This document shows, piece by piece, positions 7,839 to 15,299 of a stretch of DNA of 33,844 bases. Under the pieces are notes generated by a model. That model was not told where the DNA came from, did no database searches, and worked only from the letters and a program-made list of their open reading frames with translations. The position numbers and the translations under genes were made by a program. This DNA comes from Alphaproteobacteria bacterium. Its GTDB lineage: Bacteria; Pseudomonadota; Alphaproteobacteria; Micavibrionales; Micavibrionaceae. Where the stretch lies: positions 1 to 33,844 of the forward strand of contig JAGRIJ010000046.1 of NCBI GenBank assembly GCA_020443295.1, in the 5' to 3' direction. Every line of letters starts with the position of its first letter. Position 1 is the first letter of the stretch.

Positions 7839-9617
7839 TCATTTTATCGCCGCAAGGACTGTTTCCGCAGTCAATGCAAGCGATTTATCGTTTAAGCCAA
7901 TTCTCTTCAAACTATCCGTAACTTCGATTAAAGCGTCCGGTGAAGGGGTTTCAGCAGAGGCATCACGAAAAACCAAGTTACTCAGCAAAATTGTCTCTCC
8001 AATGGCATTTTTCTGACTGGCGCTTTGCAAACGGGTAATCAGCTGCGCCGAGGGCATGGTGTACCCTGTATTCTGAGTCGAGTCAAAGCCATTTTCATAA
8101 ACTTTGGCCTCATTATTAAGAGGCGGGGCAGTCTTGTCAATATTTTCTATAATATACCTCATAGGGGGTAGAGCCGGGGTTTTGCCTTGTTCGAGAAGAG
8201 ATAGAATTTCAGATTGATTCTCGGGGGTACGGTTTTCGGGGGCGCTTAGCAGATAGCCCAGTATTAACAGTCGTTTATAAAGCATACTGTTCTTTTCCAA
8301 CGGTGCTGAGTCGGGGTTCATCGCCGAATCGAGCCAACCGGGCGAAACCTGCCGTCCGGCGGCCAGGAACGCGGACAGGGTCGTCTCTACCTCTTCCGGT
8401 TCCAGAAGACTGGGCGGGAGGGTTTCGATTTCAGGCAAGAAGGGGATCAGTGCGGATGGTCCATAAGATTTGGACAGCCGGATGGTTTGCTTGATTAAAG
8501 CGGGGACATCGGTGCTTTCATCTTTTGATTTCAGTTTTTTAAATATACGGATCAGGTCCGCCGCCGAGCCTGTCGTTTTATCGTCTATTTTTATCGTACG
8601 GTAAAAGTCGAGGACCGCCCGGTCGGAAACGGTGCCGGTTTTCGTTCCCTCGGAGATCAGCCGCAATTGTGTGTCAAGGTTCAGAGACGGTATCTGCAAA
8701 AGGGCCTGAATGTGATTGGGCGGTATTTTTACCCCTCCGTCGAGCGCCTGGGCGTCTAATGTCAATCTGTTTTCGGCCAGAAGAAGCGCCCGATCGAACT
8801 GTGAAAGCGTTTCGAATACCTGTGGCGAGTATGCCAGAGTGTAGGAGGGGGTGGTGGTTATATTTCTGAGGATCAGGGATATATCCGTTTCGTCCTTCGA
8901 GATTTCAAATTTTTGCGGGGATTCCGAAGATGCGATGACATACTGGCAATAAAGATTGAAATTTTTCCATCTCTCTGTGTCGTTGCGATTTCCATAGAAG
9001 GTTTTTACATCGACACAGGCCAGCGCTTTTTTCCCCGTCATGATCAAGCTGGTCAGGCCTGCCGCCGCAAAGCGCTCGTGATAGGGATCGACATTAAGTT
9101 TTGAATATATGCCGGCGGTTTCAGCATAAAGGCCCCGGTCGAGCATTTTTTCCATGCGAAAGGTCAGAAGATCGTTTCCGGCCATGGCGGGTTCGTTTGT
9201 TGCGAGTTCAGTGGTCATGGCTGCTGTCAGAAGCACCTGATTGGTCAGTTTTTGAAGAACCTCGCTTTGCGAGACGGCGGGTTGGTCCTTGATCAGCTCT
9301 ATAAGCGCCGAGCGTGTTGATTCCCGGAACAGATCACCCCCGAGGCTGCGCTGGTCTTCGCGGGGAACATATCCCAGAGATTCAATTTCGGGACTGAGTT
9401 CCACTGCGGTTTCTATGGCAGAAGGCGAAGGATCTGAAATCGTTTCGGGCAACGCTTCCATTTGTGCCGGCGCTTCAACCGGTAGAGTTTCCATTTCCGT
9501 TGACTGCGCCTGTGCATGATGAGCGGAGACGAGCAGAAGCGCCAGCGCTGAAGCAAGCGCATATGTCCCAAGGGATCTTTTTGCAGGAATTTGAGGGGTC
9601 TGGGCGCTATTCTTCAT
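7839..9617 (-). CDS. Secreted or periplasmic hypothetical protein, alpha-helical
   Basis: The protein has 592 residues. A signal peptide is clear: a basic N-region (PAKRSLG), hydrophobic core LASALALLLVS and likely cleavage after AQA at about residue 37. A Pro/Glu-rich spacer (about 40-90) follows, then a long region rich in Leu, Ala and Ser without transmembrane segments and with the appearance of helical repeats. I recognise no catalytic motif. Proteins of this sort lie next to aroK or xerD in several alphaproteobacteria under unhelpful names such as 'antifreeze glycopeptide polyprotein'. The start ATG 9617 overlaps the stop of a 47-aa membrane protein by 11 nt, implying translational coupling. 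xerD follows 31 nt downstream. Confidence 0.8.
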   Translation of the reverse strand: MKNSAQTPQIPAKRSLGTYALASALALLLVSAHHAQAQSTEMETLPVEAPAQMEALPETISDPSPSAIETAVELSPEIESLGYVPREDQRSLGGDLFRESTRSALIELIKDQPAVSQSEVLQKLTNQVLLTAAMTTELATNEPAMAGNDLLTFRMEKMLDRGLYAETAGIYSKLNVDPYHERFAAAGLTSLIMTGKKALACVDVKTFYGNRNDTERWKNFNLYCQYVIASSESPQKFEISKDETDISLILRNITTTPSYTLAYSPQVFETLSQFDRALLLAENRLTLDAQALDGGVKIPPNHIQALLQIPSLNLDTQLRLISEGTKTGTVSDRAVLDFYRTIKIDDKTTGSAADLIRIFKKLKSKDESTDVPALIKQTIRLSKSYGPSALIPFLPEIETLPPSLLEPEEVETTLSAFLAAGRQVSPGWLDSAMNPDSAPLEKNSMLYKRLLILGYLLSAPENRTPENQSEILSLLEQGKTPALPPMRYIIENIDKTAPPLNNEAKVYENGFDSTQNTGYTMPSAQLITRLQSASQKNAIGETILLSNLVFRDASAETPSPDALIEVTDSLKRIGLNDKSLALTAETVLAAIK

Positions 9618-9750
9618 GTGTGTAGGTTTCTTTTGGCAGGGTTTTTGTCACGTCGGTCTGACGGATGGGGACATCGACAATCACCAGATACCCAAAACCA
9701 ATGATTATCAGGGCCAGAATCAATGCTGTAAAAATCCTAAAAATGGACAT
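9607..9750 (-). CDS. Small single-pass membrane protein (47 aa)
   Basis: ATG at 9750 opens a 47-codon frame ending at TAG 9609-9607. The sequence has a transmembrane helix from about residue 5 to 26 (IFTALILALIIIGFGYLVIV), then DVPIRQTDVTKTLPKE. This layout matches short alphaproteobacterial proteins with one helix followed by an 'IPxP...VEKxLP'-like tail, found at this same place before the secreted protein gene. The 11-nt overlap with that gene supports co-translation. The ribosome-binding site is weak (TTGAG). The function is unknown; it may anchor or assist the secreted neighbour. Confidence 0.7.
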   Translation of the reverse strand: MSIFRIFTALILALIIIGFGYLVIVDVPIRQTDVTKTLPKETYTHEE

Positions 9751-9854
9751 GACTCAAAGTATGAGGCTGAAAATTTATTCCTAGAACCCGAAGCGAACCG
9801 TTTTATATCAAAATTATCACAGCATTGAAAGATAGAATGGTGTAAGAAAATCCT

Positions 9855-10427
9855 ATGAGTGATCTCTCGCCTACAACTGCCGATTTTACCGGGCATATTT
9901 CGCATCGGCTTAGCAAGCCTCTGGTGCTCGTGGGTATGATGGGAAGTGGAAAAAGTCATGCGGGGTCGTTATTGGCGTCTGCGCTTTCTCTTGAGCATTA
10001 TGATTCTGACAAACTGATAGAGAAGGATCGAGGCCGGACGATTTCCGATATTTTTTCCCAGGACGGGGAGGCTGCTTTCCGTGCTCTGGAACGGCAGAAA
10101 ATTCTCCATCTCTTGTCATCCGGGCCTTGTGTCATATCAACCGGGGGAGGGTGCGTGACCGTTCCAGATATCTTGTCGGCTATCCGCGCACAGGCCGTTT
10201 CGGTTTGGCTGCGGGCCGATATCGATGTTTTATATGAACGGTTAAAGAGATCGAAAAACAGGCCCTTGATGGATTGCGAGGATCCCAAAGAACGCTTAAA
10301 AACTCTTATGGCACAAAGAGAAGCTCTTTACGCACAGGCTGATCTGATCGTAGATGATCCGCAGGCCGGGATTGACGGGCTTGTTTATGCCGTATTGAAA
10401 GCTTTAGATGGATATCTGGACCGATGA
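9855..10427 (+). CDS. aroK: Shikimate kinase
   Basis: AroK phosphorylates the 3-hydroxyl of shikimate with ATP, the fifth step of the shikimate pathway. The 190-residue protein has an N-terminal extension of about 20 residues, which is common in alphaproteobacteria. Walker A GMMGSGKS (27-34) follows, then the shikimate-binding DSDKLIE and FRALER segments, VISTGGGCV, and the lid region RLKRSKNRPLM. The stop overlaps the aroB start by 4 nt (ATGA), so the two are one operon. No strong Shine-Dalgarno precedes ATG 9855. Confidence 0.96.
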   Translation: MSDLSPTTADFTGHISHRLSKPLVLVGMMGSGKSHAGSLLASALSLEHYDSDKLIEKDRGRTISDIFSQDGEAAFRALERQKILHLLSSGPCVISTGGGCVTVPDILSAIRAQAVSVWLRADIDVLYERLKRSKNRPLMDCEDPKERLKTLMAQREALYAQADLIVDDPQAGIDGLVYAVLKALDGYLDR

Positions 10428-11572
10428 GCGAAGCTGAAATCCACGATCTGACAACGAAGGTCGTTACCATACCGCTGGGAGAGCGGAGCTATGAAATTTT
10501 TATCGGGTCAGGATTGCTGAGCCGGATCAGCGATTTCATGCCCTTCGATATTGGGGGGAGCAAGATATTCATCGTGACCGACGATCATGTCGAGCGGTAT
10601 GCCCAGCAGATCAAACACCAGTTTCTGGGGCAGGGGGCCGGGTTTTGCGAGATTATTGTTTTGCCGCACGGAGAAAAGACAAAATCCTATGAGTTTCTGA
10701 GTAAGCTGCATCACTGGATGCTTGGACATAATATTCACCGCAATTCAGTCGTTGTGGCCGTGGGGGGTGGGGTTATCGGCGATCTGGCCGGGTTTGCCGC
10801 CGCCACGGTTCTGCGCGGGGTTCCTTTCGTACAAATTCCAACGACCCTGCTTTCCCAGGTCGATAGTTCGGTTGGGGGCAAAACAGGCATCAATACAGAA
10901 TACGGGAAAAATCTGGTTGGAAGTTTTTATCAGCCCGGCGTCGTGGTTGCGGACGTCGATGTCCTTAATACGTTGCCGCGCCGGGAAGTTCTTGCCGGAT
11001 ACGCCGAGGTTGTTAAATACGGGTTGATTGGTAATATCCGCTTTTTTGAATGGCTGGAAGAGAACGGGCGGGGGGTTTGCGATCTTATTCCCGAGGTTGT
11101 GGCGGAGGCTGTTGAAGTCAGTTGCAAGGCCAAGGCGGCGATCGTGCAGGAAGATGAACTGGAATCCGGGCGGCGGGCGCTTTTAAATCTTGGGCATACG
11201 TTCGGGCATGCGCTGGAAACGGCTGCCGGTTATGATGGCCGTCTTTTGCACGGGGAAGGTGTTTCGATCGGCATGGTTATGGCGTTTGAACTTTCTGAAA
11301 ATCTGGGTTTGTGTTCGCGGGACGATATGATCCGCGTCGAGGATCATCTTGGCGCGGTTGGTCTGATGACGAGTCCGATGGATATTTCCCCGGCTCTGGA
11401 AACAAGCGTGGACGAGCTGATAACAATCATGCGGCGGGACAAAAAGGCACAAGACGGCCAGATGACCTTCATTCTTGCTGAGACGATCGGGCGTGCCGTT
11501 ATCAAAAAAGACGTGCCTGAGGATCTTGTCAGGGCCGTTTTAACCAAGTTTCTTGTCGGCGGGGGGCAGTGA
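10424..11572 (+). CDS. aroB: 3-dehydroquinate synthase
   Basis: AroB converts DAHP to 3-dehydroquinate using NAD+ and a divalent metal, step two of the shikimate pathway. At 382 residues the length is typical. Clear blocks are VAVGGGVIGDLAGFAAATVLRG (NAD binding), IPTTLLSQVDSSVGGKTGIN (carbaphosphonate/phosphate site), GKNLVGSFYQP and the metal ligands in NLGHTFGHALE and HGEGVSIGM. It overlaps aroK by 4 nt and shares its stop base with the ATG of the downstream CorC-type gene (TGATG), so the three are likely translationally coupled. Confidence 0.97.
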   Translation: MSEAEIHDLTTKVVTIPLGERSYEIFIGSGLLSRISDFMPFDIGGSKIFIVTDDHVERYAQQIKHQFLGQGAGFCEIIVLPHGEKTKSYEFLSKLHHWMLGHNIHRNSVVVAVGGGVIGDLAGFAAATVLRGVPFVQIPTTLLSQVDSSVGGKTGINTEYGKNLVGSFYQPGVVVADVDVLNTLPRREVLAGYAEVVKYGLIGNIRFFEWLEENGRGVCDLIPEVVAEAVEVSCKAKAAIVQEDELESGRRALLNLGHTFGHALETAAGYDGRLLHGEGVSIGMVMAFELSENLGLCSRDDMIRVEDHLGAVGLMTSPMDISPALETSVDELITIMRRDKKAQDGQMTFILAETIGRAVIKKDVPEDLVRAVLTKFLVGGGQ

Positions 11573-12876
11573 TGAGTTCCGATCCTGTTTCCACTATGGA
11601 TTCGGAATTTATTTTTTCCGTTGTTTTTATTCTTATTCTTCTGGTTCTTTCCGCTTTCTTTTCAGGGTCGGAGACGGCTTTGACGGCAGCTTCGAGGGTG
11701 CGCATGCTTGCGCGGGAGAAAGAGGGAAACAAGCGGGCGGCGCTGGTTAATAAAATCCGCGAAAGAAAAGACCGTATGATCGGGGCCCTGCTGCTGGGGA
11801 ACAATCTCGTGAACATCATGGCCTCCGCGGTTGCCACGGGTATCCTGATCAAGATGTTCGGCGATGCCGGGGTTTTTTACGCGACAATTATCATGACCCT
11901 GATGCTGCTTATTTTTTCAGAGGTTTTACCCAAAACATACGCGTTTCATTATGCCGAAGGCATGTCTTTGCTTATTGCCCCTCTGGTCAGGTGGGTCATT
12001 CTTATTTTTGGGCCGATTACGGAAGTTGTGACGTGGATTGTGCGCGGATTTCTGCGGCTTTTCGGCGTGGATATCTCTAAAGTCACCGCCGGGTCTCACC
12101 TGGAATTGTTGCGCGGGGCTATTGAGATGCATGAAGGTCCGGAACTGGAAGTGCAGGAGCAACGGGCGATGCTCCGGTCTATTCTCGATCTTGCCGATGT
12201 CGATATCGAGGAGATCATGATTCACCGCCGGAATGTGAATATGATCAATATCAGCCGCAGCACCGATGAAATCATTCAGGACGTTCTGAAAAGCCCGCAT
12301 TCGCGTCTGCCGCTCTGGAAGGACAATCAGGAAAATATCGTCGGTTTGCTTCATGTCAAAAATCTGCTGCAGGCCTTGCTTCAGTCCGGCGGAAAAATGG
12401 ATGAGATCAATATTACGTCGCTGTCGAAGGAGCCGTGGTTTATTCCGCAGACCACAACGCTGTTCGATCAGCTTCAGGCGTTTCGCGAGCGGCGTGAGCA
12501 TATCGCGATCGTTATCGACGAATATGGATCGTTTCGCGGCATTGTCACGCTTGAAGATATCCTTGAGGAAATTGTCGGGGAAATCGACGACGAGCACGAC
12601 GTTTCCGTGGCCGGAGTGCGGAAAGTGGGGCATGGAAAATTCATGGTGGACGGGCGTGTGACGATCCGGGACCTGAACCGCGAATATAGCTGGGGCCTGC
12701 CGGATGAGGATTATTCAACCATTGCCGGCCTGATTATCTATGAATCCCAATCTATCCCCGAAGTGGGGCAATCGTTCCTGTTTCACGGCTTTAAATTCGA
12801 TATCGTCAAACGGCAGCGCAACCAGATCAAGACTATCCGTGTGACTCCCCTTAAAAAGGAAGAAGTGGCGGCTTAA
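11572..12876 (+). CDS. CNNM/CorC-family transporter-associated membrane protein (DUF21-CBS-CorC_HlyC)
   Basis: The 434-residue protein has an N-terminal DUF21/CNNM membrane domain (about 1-195) with several hydrophobic helices and the family signatures FFSGSETALTAAS and GNNLVNIMASA. A CBS pair follows (about 215-345), with MIHRRNVNMI and DEYGSFRGIVTLEDILEEIVGEI, then a C-terminal CorC_HlyC domain with MVDGRVTIRDLN. Relatives are implicated in Mg2+/Co2+ homeostasis. The substrate here is not predictable. ATG 11572 overlaps the aroB stop by one base; GTG 11569 is a possible alternative. It is the third gene of the aroK-aroB operon and ends tail to tail with the aldo/keto reductase gene, overlapping by 4 nt. 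Confidence 0.92.
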   Translation: MSSDPVSTMDSEFIFSVVFILILLVLSAFFSGSETALTAASRVRMLAREKEGNKRAALVNKIRERKDRMIGALLLGNNLVNIMASAVATGILIKMFGDAGVFYATIIMTLMLLIFSEVLPKTYAFHYAEGMSLLIAPLVRWVILIFGPITEVVTWIVRGFLRLFGVDISKVTAGSHLELLRGAIEMHEGPELEVQEQRAMLRSILDLADVDIEEIMIHRRNVNMINISRSTDEIIQDVLKSPHSRLPLWKDNQENIVGLLHVKNLLQALLQSGGKMDEINITSLSKEPWFIPQTTTLFDQLQAFRERREHIAIVIDEYGSFRGIVTLEDILEEIVGEIDDEHDVSVAGVRKVGHGKFMVDGRVTIRDLNREYSWGLPDEDYSTIAGLIIYESQSIPEVGQSFLFHGFKFDIVKRQRNQIKTIRVTPLKKEEVAA

Positions 12877-13682
12877 GCCTTCTTTCCCTGTTCCAGAGCC
12901 TTTGACGCGGCGCGGATGTTTTCCGCGAGATGCTGCGGGTTGATCGTACCGATGATGACGGCATTTGTGGCCGGGTGCGAGAACGCAAAATTCAGGGCGG
13001 ATTCAAGCGGGTTTTCGCCGAGTTTGCCAAGATGTCCGCTTGCCAGCGCTTTTTTCAGCAGAACGCCTTTGTTCTTTTTTGCCGCGAGATCGAGGACGGG
13101 CTTTTCCTCTGTATAAAGGGGATTATAAGTCGCCATGACTATGTCCAAAGTTTCAAGAGTTTTGATCCCGCCCTCCGCGGTTTTGGTCGACGCTCCGATT
13201 GCCCGGACAAGGCCGCGCTTTTTAAAATCATGCATCTTTTCGATGAGTGTCCCATCGGAGAGAATTTCGTTATCCGATCCATCGGAATGGATCAGCAGGA
13301 TATCGAGATAATCCGTCTGCAGGCGCCCGAGTGTGCGGTGCAGGCTGGTTTCAAAATGATCGGGCGTAAAGATGTAATGCGAGCGGCCTTGCTCGAATTC
13401 TTCTCCCACCTTTCCCGCGATGACCCAGTTTTTTCGCTGGCGTTTCAGCAAGCGTCCGAGACGTTCCTCACTAGACCCATAGGCCGGCGCGGTATCAAGA
13501 AGATTTATGCCCGAATCCTGAGCCAGAGAGAGAAGGTCCGCCAGTTCGGGCTCACCGGGAATCTTAAAGCCTTCGGGGTATTTTACCCCCTCGTTCCGGC
13601 CGAATTTGACTGTCCCCAGACCGAGCGGGGAGATTTTCAGCCCGGTTTGTCCAAGGCTGGTCTTTTGTTTCAGTCTGTCCAT
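12873..13682 (-). CDS. Aldo/keto reductase
   Basis: This is an NADPH-dependent (alpha/beta)8-barrel oxidoreductase of about 269 residues. The catalytic tetrad is visible: D63 and Y68 (LDTAPAYGSSE), K91 (IAGKVG) and H132 (LLIHSDGS). The N-terminal LGQTGLKISPLGLGTVKFG is typical of the family, and AVIIGTINPQHLAENIRAA near the C-terminus binds cofactor phosphate. The physiological substrate is unknown. I prefer ATG 13682, which overlaps the FAD oxidoreductase gene by 13 nt; ATG 13697 would add five residues. The overlap suggests the two oxidoreductases are made together. Confidence 0.92.
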   Translation of the reverse strand: MDRLKQKTSLGQTGLKISPLGLGTVKFGRNEGVKYPEGFKIPGEPELADLLSLAQDSGINLLDTAPAYGSSEERLGRLLKRQRKNWVIAGKVGEEFEQGRSHYIFTPDHFETSLHRTLGRLQTDYLDILLIHSDGSDNEILSDGTLIEKMHDFKKRGLVRAIGASTKTAEGGIKTLETLDIVMATYNPLYTEEKPVLDLAAKKNKGVLLKKALASGHLGKLGENPLESALNFAFSHPATNAVIIGTINPQHLAENIRAASKALEQGKKA

Positions 13683-14833
13683 TGCGCAGAATCCCAAGGG
13701 GCCTGGCCGTAACTGACCGGAGGCAGGAACGACCAGTCCGTTACGGTTTCGGACGGCGTGATTTTTTCCTTATCGAGTTCGTTTAAAATCATATCCGAGA
13801 GCATGGGGGCAAAGGTGAGTTTTGTCGGCCAAGCATAAAGACAATTCTCCGCCTTATGAAGGGTGGGGGTGTCGGGCATCCAGCTTTCGGCTCTGGATTT
13901 GCCTTCCACCCGGTCGATGGGAAGCGCAGACCATCTTACCGCAGAAAGATCGAGGTCTGGCAGATATGATGCGAACGCTTTCTTTGCCGCCGTCATCACG
14001 TCCTGCACGGGGGCGTTTTTGGCGCGTTCAGCAACTCCGCCTCCCAGATACCAGATCAAGGCGCCGTCCCTGGCTTTGTGCGTCGTAATGGTCGCTACGG
14101 GTTTTTCCGATGTACCGACAAGATGGGCAAAAAGCGGAAAGGGAGCCGGTTCGAGCATGCCCATCAGGAGAGGGCGATGCTGAACCTCAAGACCCCGGTC
14201 GTGGTTATGGTTTTTTGCGATCGGAAGATTTGAGGCTGCGCCTGTGAAAATTATTTTTTTAGCCCTGATGTTCTGACTTTCCAGGAACGCCATCGGATCG
14301 GCGCTGATATCTGCGGGGATTTTCCTGATCGCATTCCGGTACGGTTCAGCCAGCGCGCACAGGACAGAAGGAATATCAAGCACCAGCTCGTCCATGAAAA
14401 TCACGGAGCCTTTAAAGCCCGATTGCGTGATTGGTTCCGGCCAGTCGCGTGCGTTGATTTCGCGCACATTCTTGCCCAGGGTTTTCTTGGCGACGATTTT
14501 TGAGAGATTTCCGATCAAGCCGCCGGGGACAAGGAGAAGCTGAGAGTCTGCGGCTTTTCTGGCCGTGGTCAGGTCAACCTCCCCTTCACCTTTCAAGGCG
14601 CTGCGCCAGATTTCCGGCATTGCGCTGATGGACCGTGCGAGGGTGCTGACTTTTCCGGCGATGGCGAATTTAAGGCCTGAATGAATGATGCCTTGCGAGG
14701 CAAGGGTCTGGCCGCAGCCGATCGCTTCTTTTTCGAACAGGAGGGCATCATAGCCCCGTTTTTTCAGGCGGTGGAAGGTCCAGAGCCCGGCGATTCCGGC
14801 TCCGAAAATTACGATATCAGGTTGAGTATTCAT
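13670..14833 (-). CDS. FAD-dependent oxidoreductase (DAO family)
   Basis: The 387-residue protein opens with a Rossmann FAD motif (IVIFGAGIAGLWTFHRL, about 8-24), an acidic residue ending strand two (LLFEKE) and GQTLASQGIIHSGLKFA, as in DAO/glycerol-3-phosphate dehydrogenase-like flavoenzymes. A second conserved region (YLGGGVAERA) and the C-terminal CLYAWPTKLTFAPMLSDMI close the FAD domain. The substrate cannot be named. The gene follows a DUF4262-like gene by 11 nt and overlaps the aldo/keto reductase gene. No good Shine-Dalgarno is seen before ATG 14833, which fits translation coupled to the upstream gene. Confidence 0.88.
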   Translation of the reverse strand: MNTQPDIVIFGAGIAGLWTFHRLKKRGYDALLFEKEAIGCGQTLASQGIIHSGLKFAIAGKVSTLARSISAMPEIWRSALKGEGEVDLTTARKAADSQLLLVPGGLIGNLSKIVAKKTLGKNVREINARDWPEPITQSGFKGSVIFMDELVLDIPSVLCALAEPYRNAIRKIPADISADPMAFLESQNIRAKKIIFTGAASNLPIAKNHNHDRGLEVQHRPLLMGMLEPAPFPLFAHLVGTSEKPVATITTHKARDGALIWYLGGGVAERAKNAPVQDVMTAAKKAFASYLPDLDLSAVRWSALPIDRVEGKSRAESWMPDTPTLHKAENCLYAWPTKLTFAPMLSDMILNELDKEKITPSETVTDWSFLPPVSYGQAPWDSAQWTD

Positions 14834-14844
14834 AAGGCTAACCG

Positions 14845-15294
14845 TTACTTGTTTGAATACAAAGCCGGATTCGAGTTGATAAAACTCTCTGGGGCTTCAG
14901 GATCCCACGGCCATATGCCTGATGTCGTTGGATATATAAGCTGAAAAACATCAAAATTATCTCCCTGATAAAGCCATAAAGCTCTACCGAGATATGCATC
15001 ATAGTGTTTTTTGTCTATTTTCTTAAAAATGACCGGAAAACCTTCAAGAAAACCATCATAAAAAGTGTCTTCCTGAAACAATTCTCCCATATTGGTTCTG
15101 CGGTTATATTCATTGATAATCGAGGCACTGATCTGATTTTGCAGTCCGATTACAATCAGTTCAGGAGCGCCAGAGGTTTTTTGAATTCCTATTGAATAGC
15201 AAAATCCGGGGCCGAATTCGTCTTCGAAGACTTGAAGGATATGGCATCCGTATTCTTTGATGTCATCAAGAGCTTTCTGAAAGCCGTCGCCCAC
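14845..15294 (-). CDS. DUF4262-like protein
   Basis: The protein has about 149 residues. The order DIKEYGCHILQVFEDEFGPGFCYSIGI...APELIVIGL...ISASIINEYNRR matches the DUF4262 family (PF14081), often found as small accessory genes and of unknown function. Relatives occur near toxin or immunity loci, but nothing here proves such a role. I prefer GTG 15294, just past the secA stop, because the ATG at 15360 would force a 61-nt out-of-frame overlap with the conserved secA tail. The gene is visibly more AT-rich than secA and the FAD gene on either side, suggesting acquisition. It lies in line with them and so is probably co-transcribed. Confidence 0.72.
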   Translation of the reverse strand: MGDGFQKALDDIKEYGCHILQVFEDEFGPGFCYSIGIQKTSGAPELIVIGLQNQISASIINEYNRRTNMGELFQEDTFYDGFLEGFPVIFKKIDKKHYDAYLGRALWLYQGDNFDVFQLIYPTTSGIWPWDPEAPESFINSNPALYSNK

Positions 15295-15299
15295 TTCAA

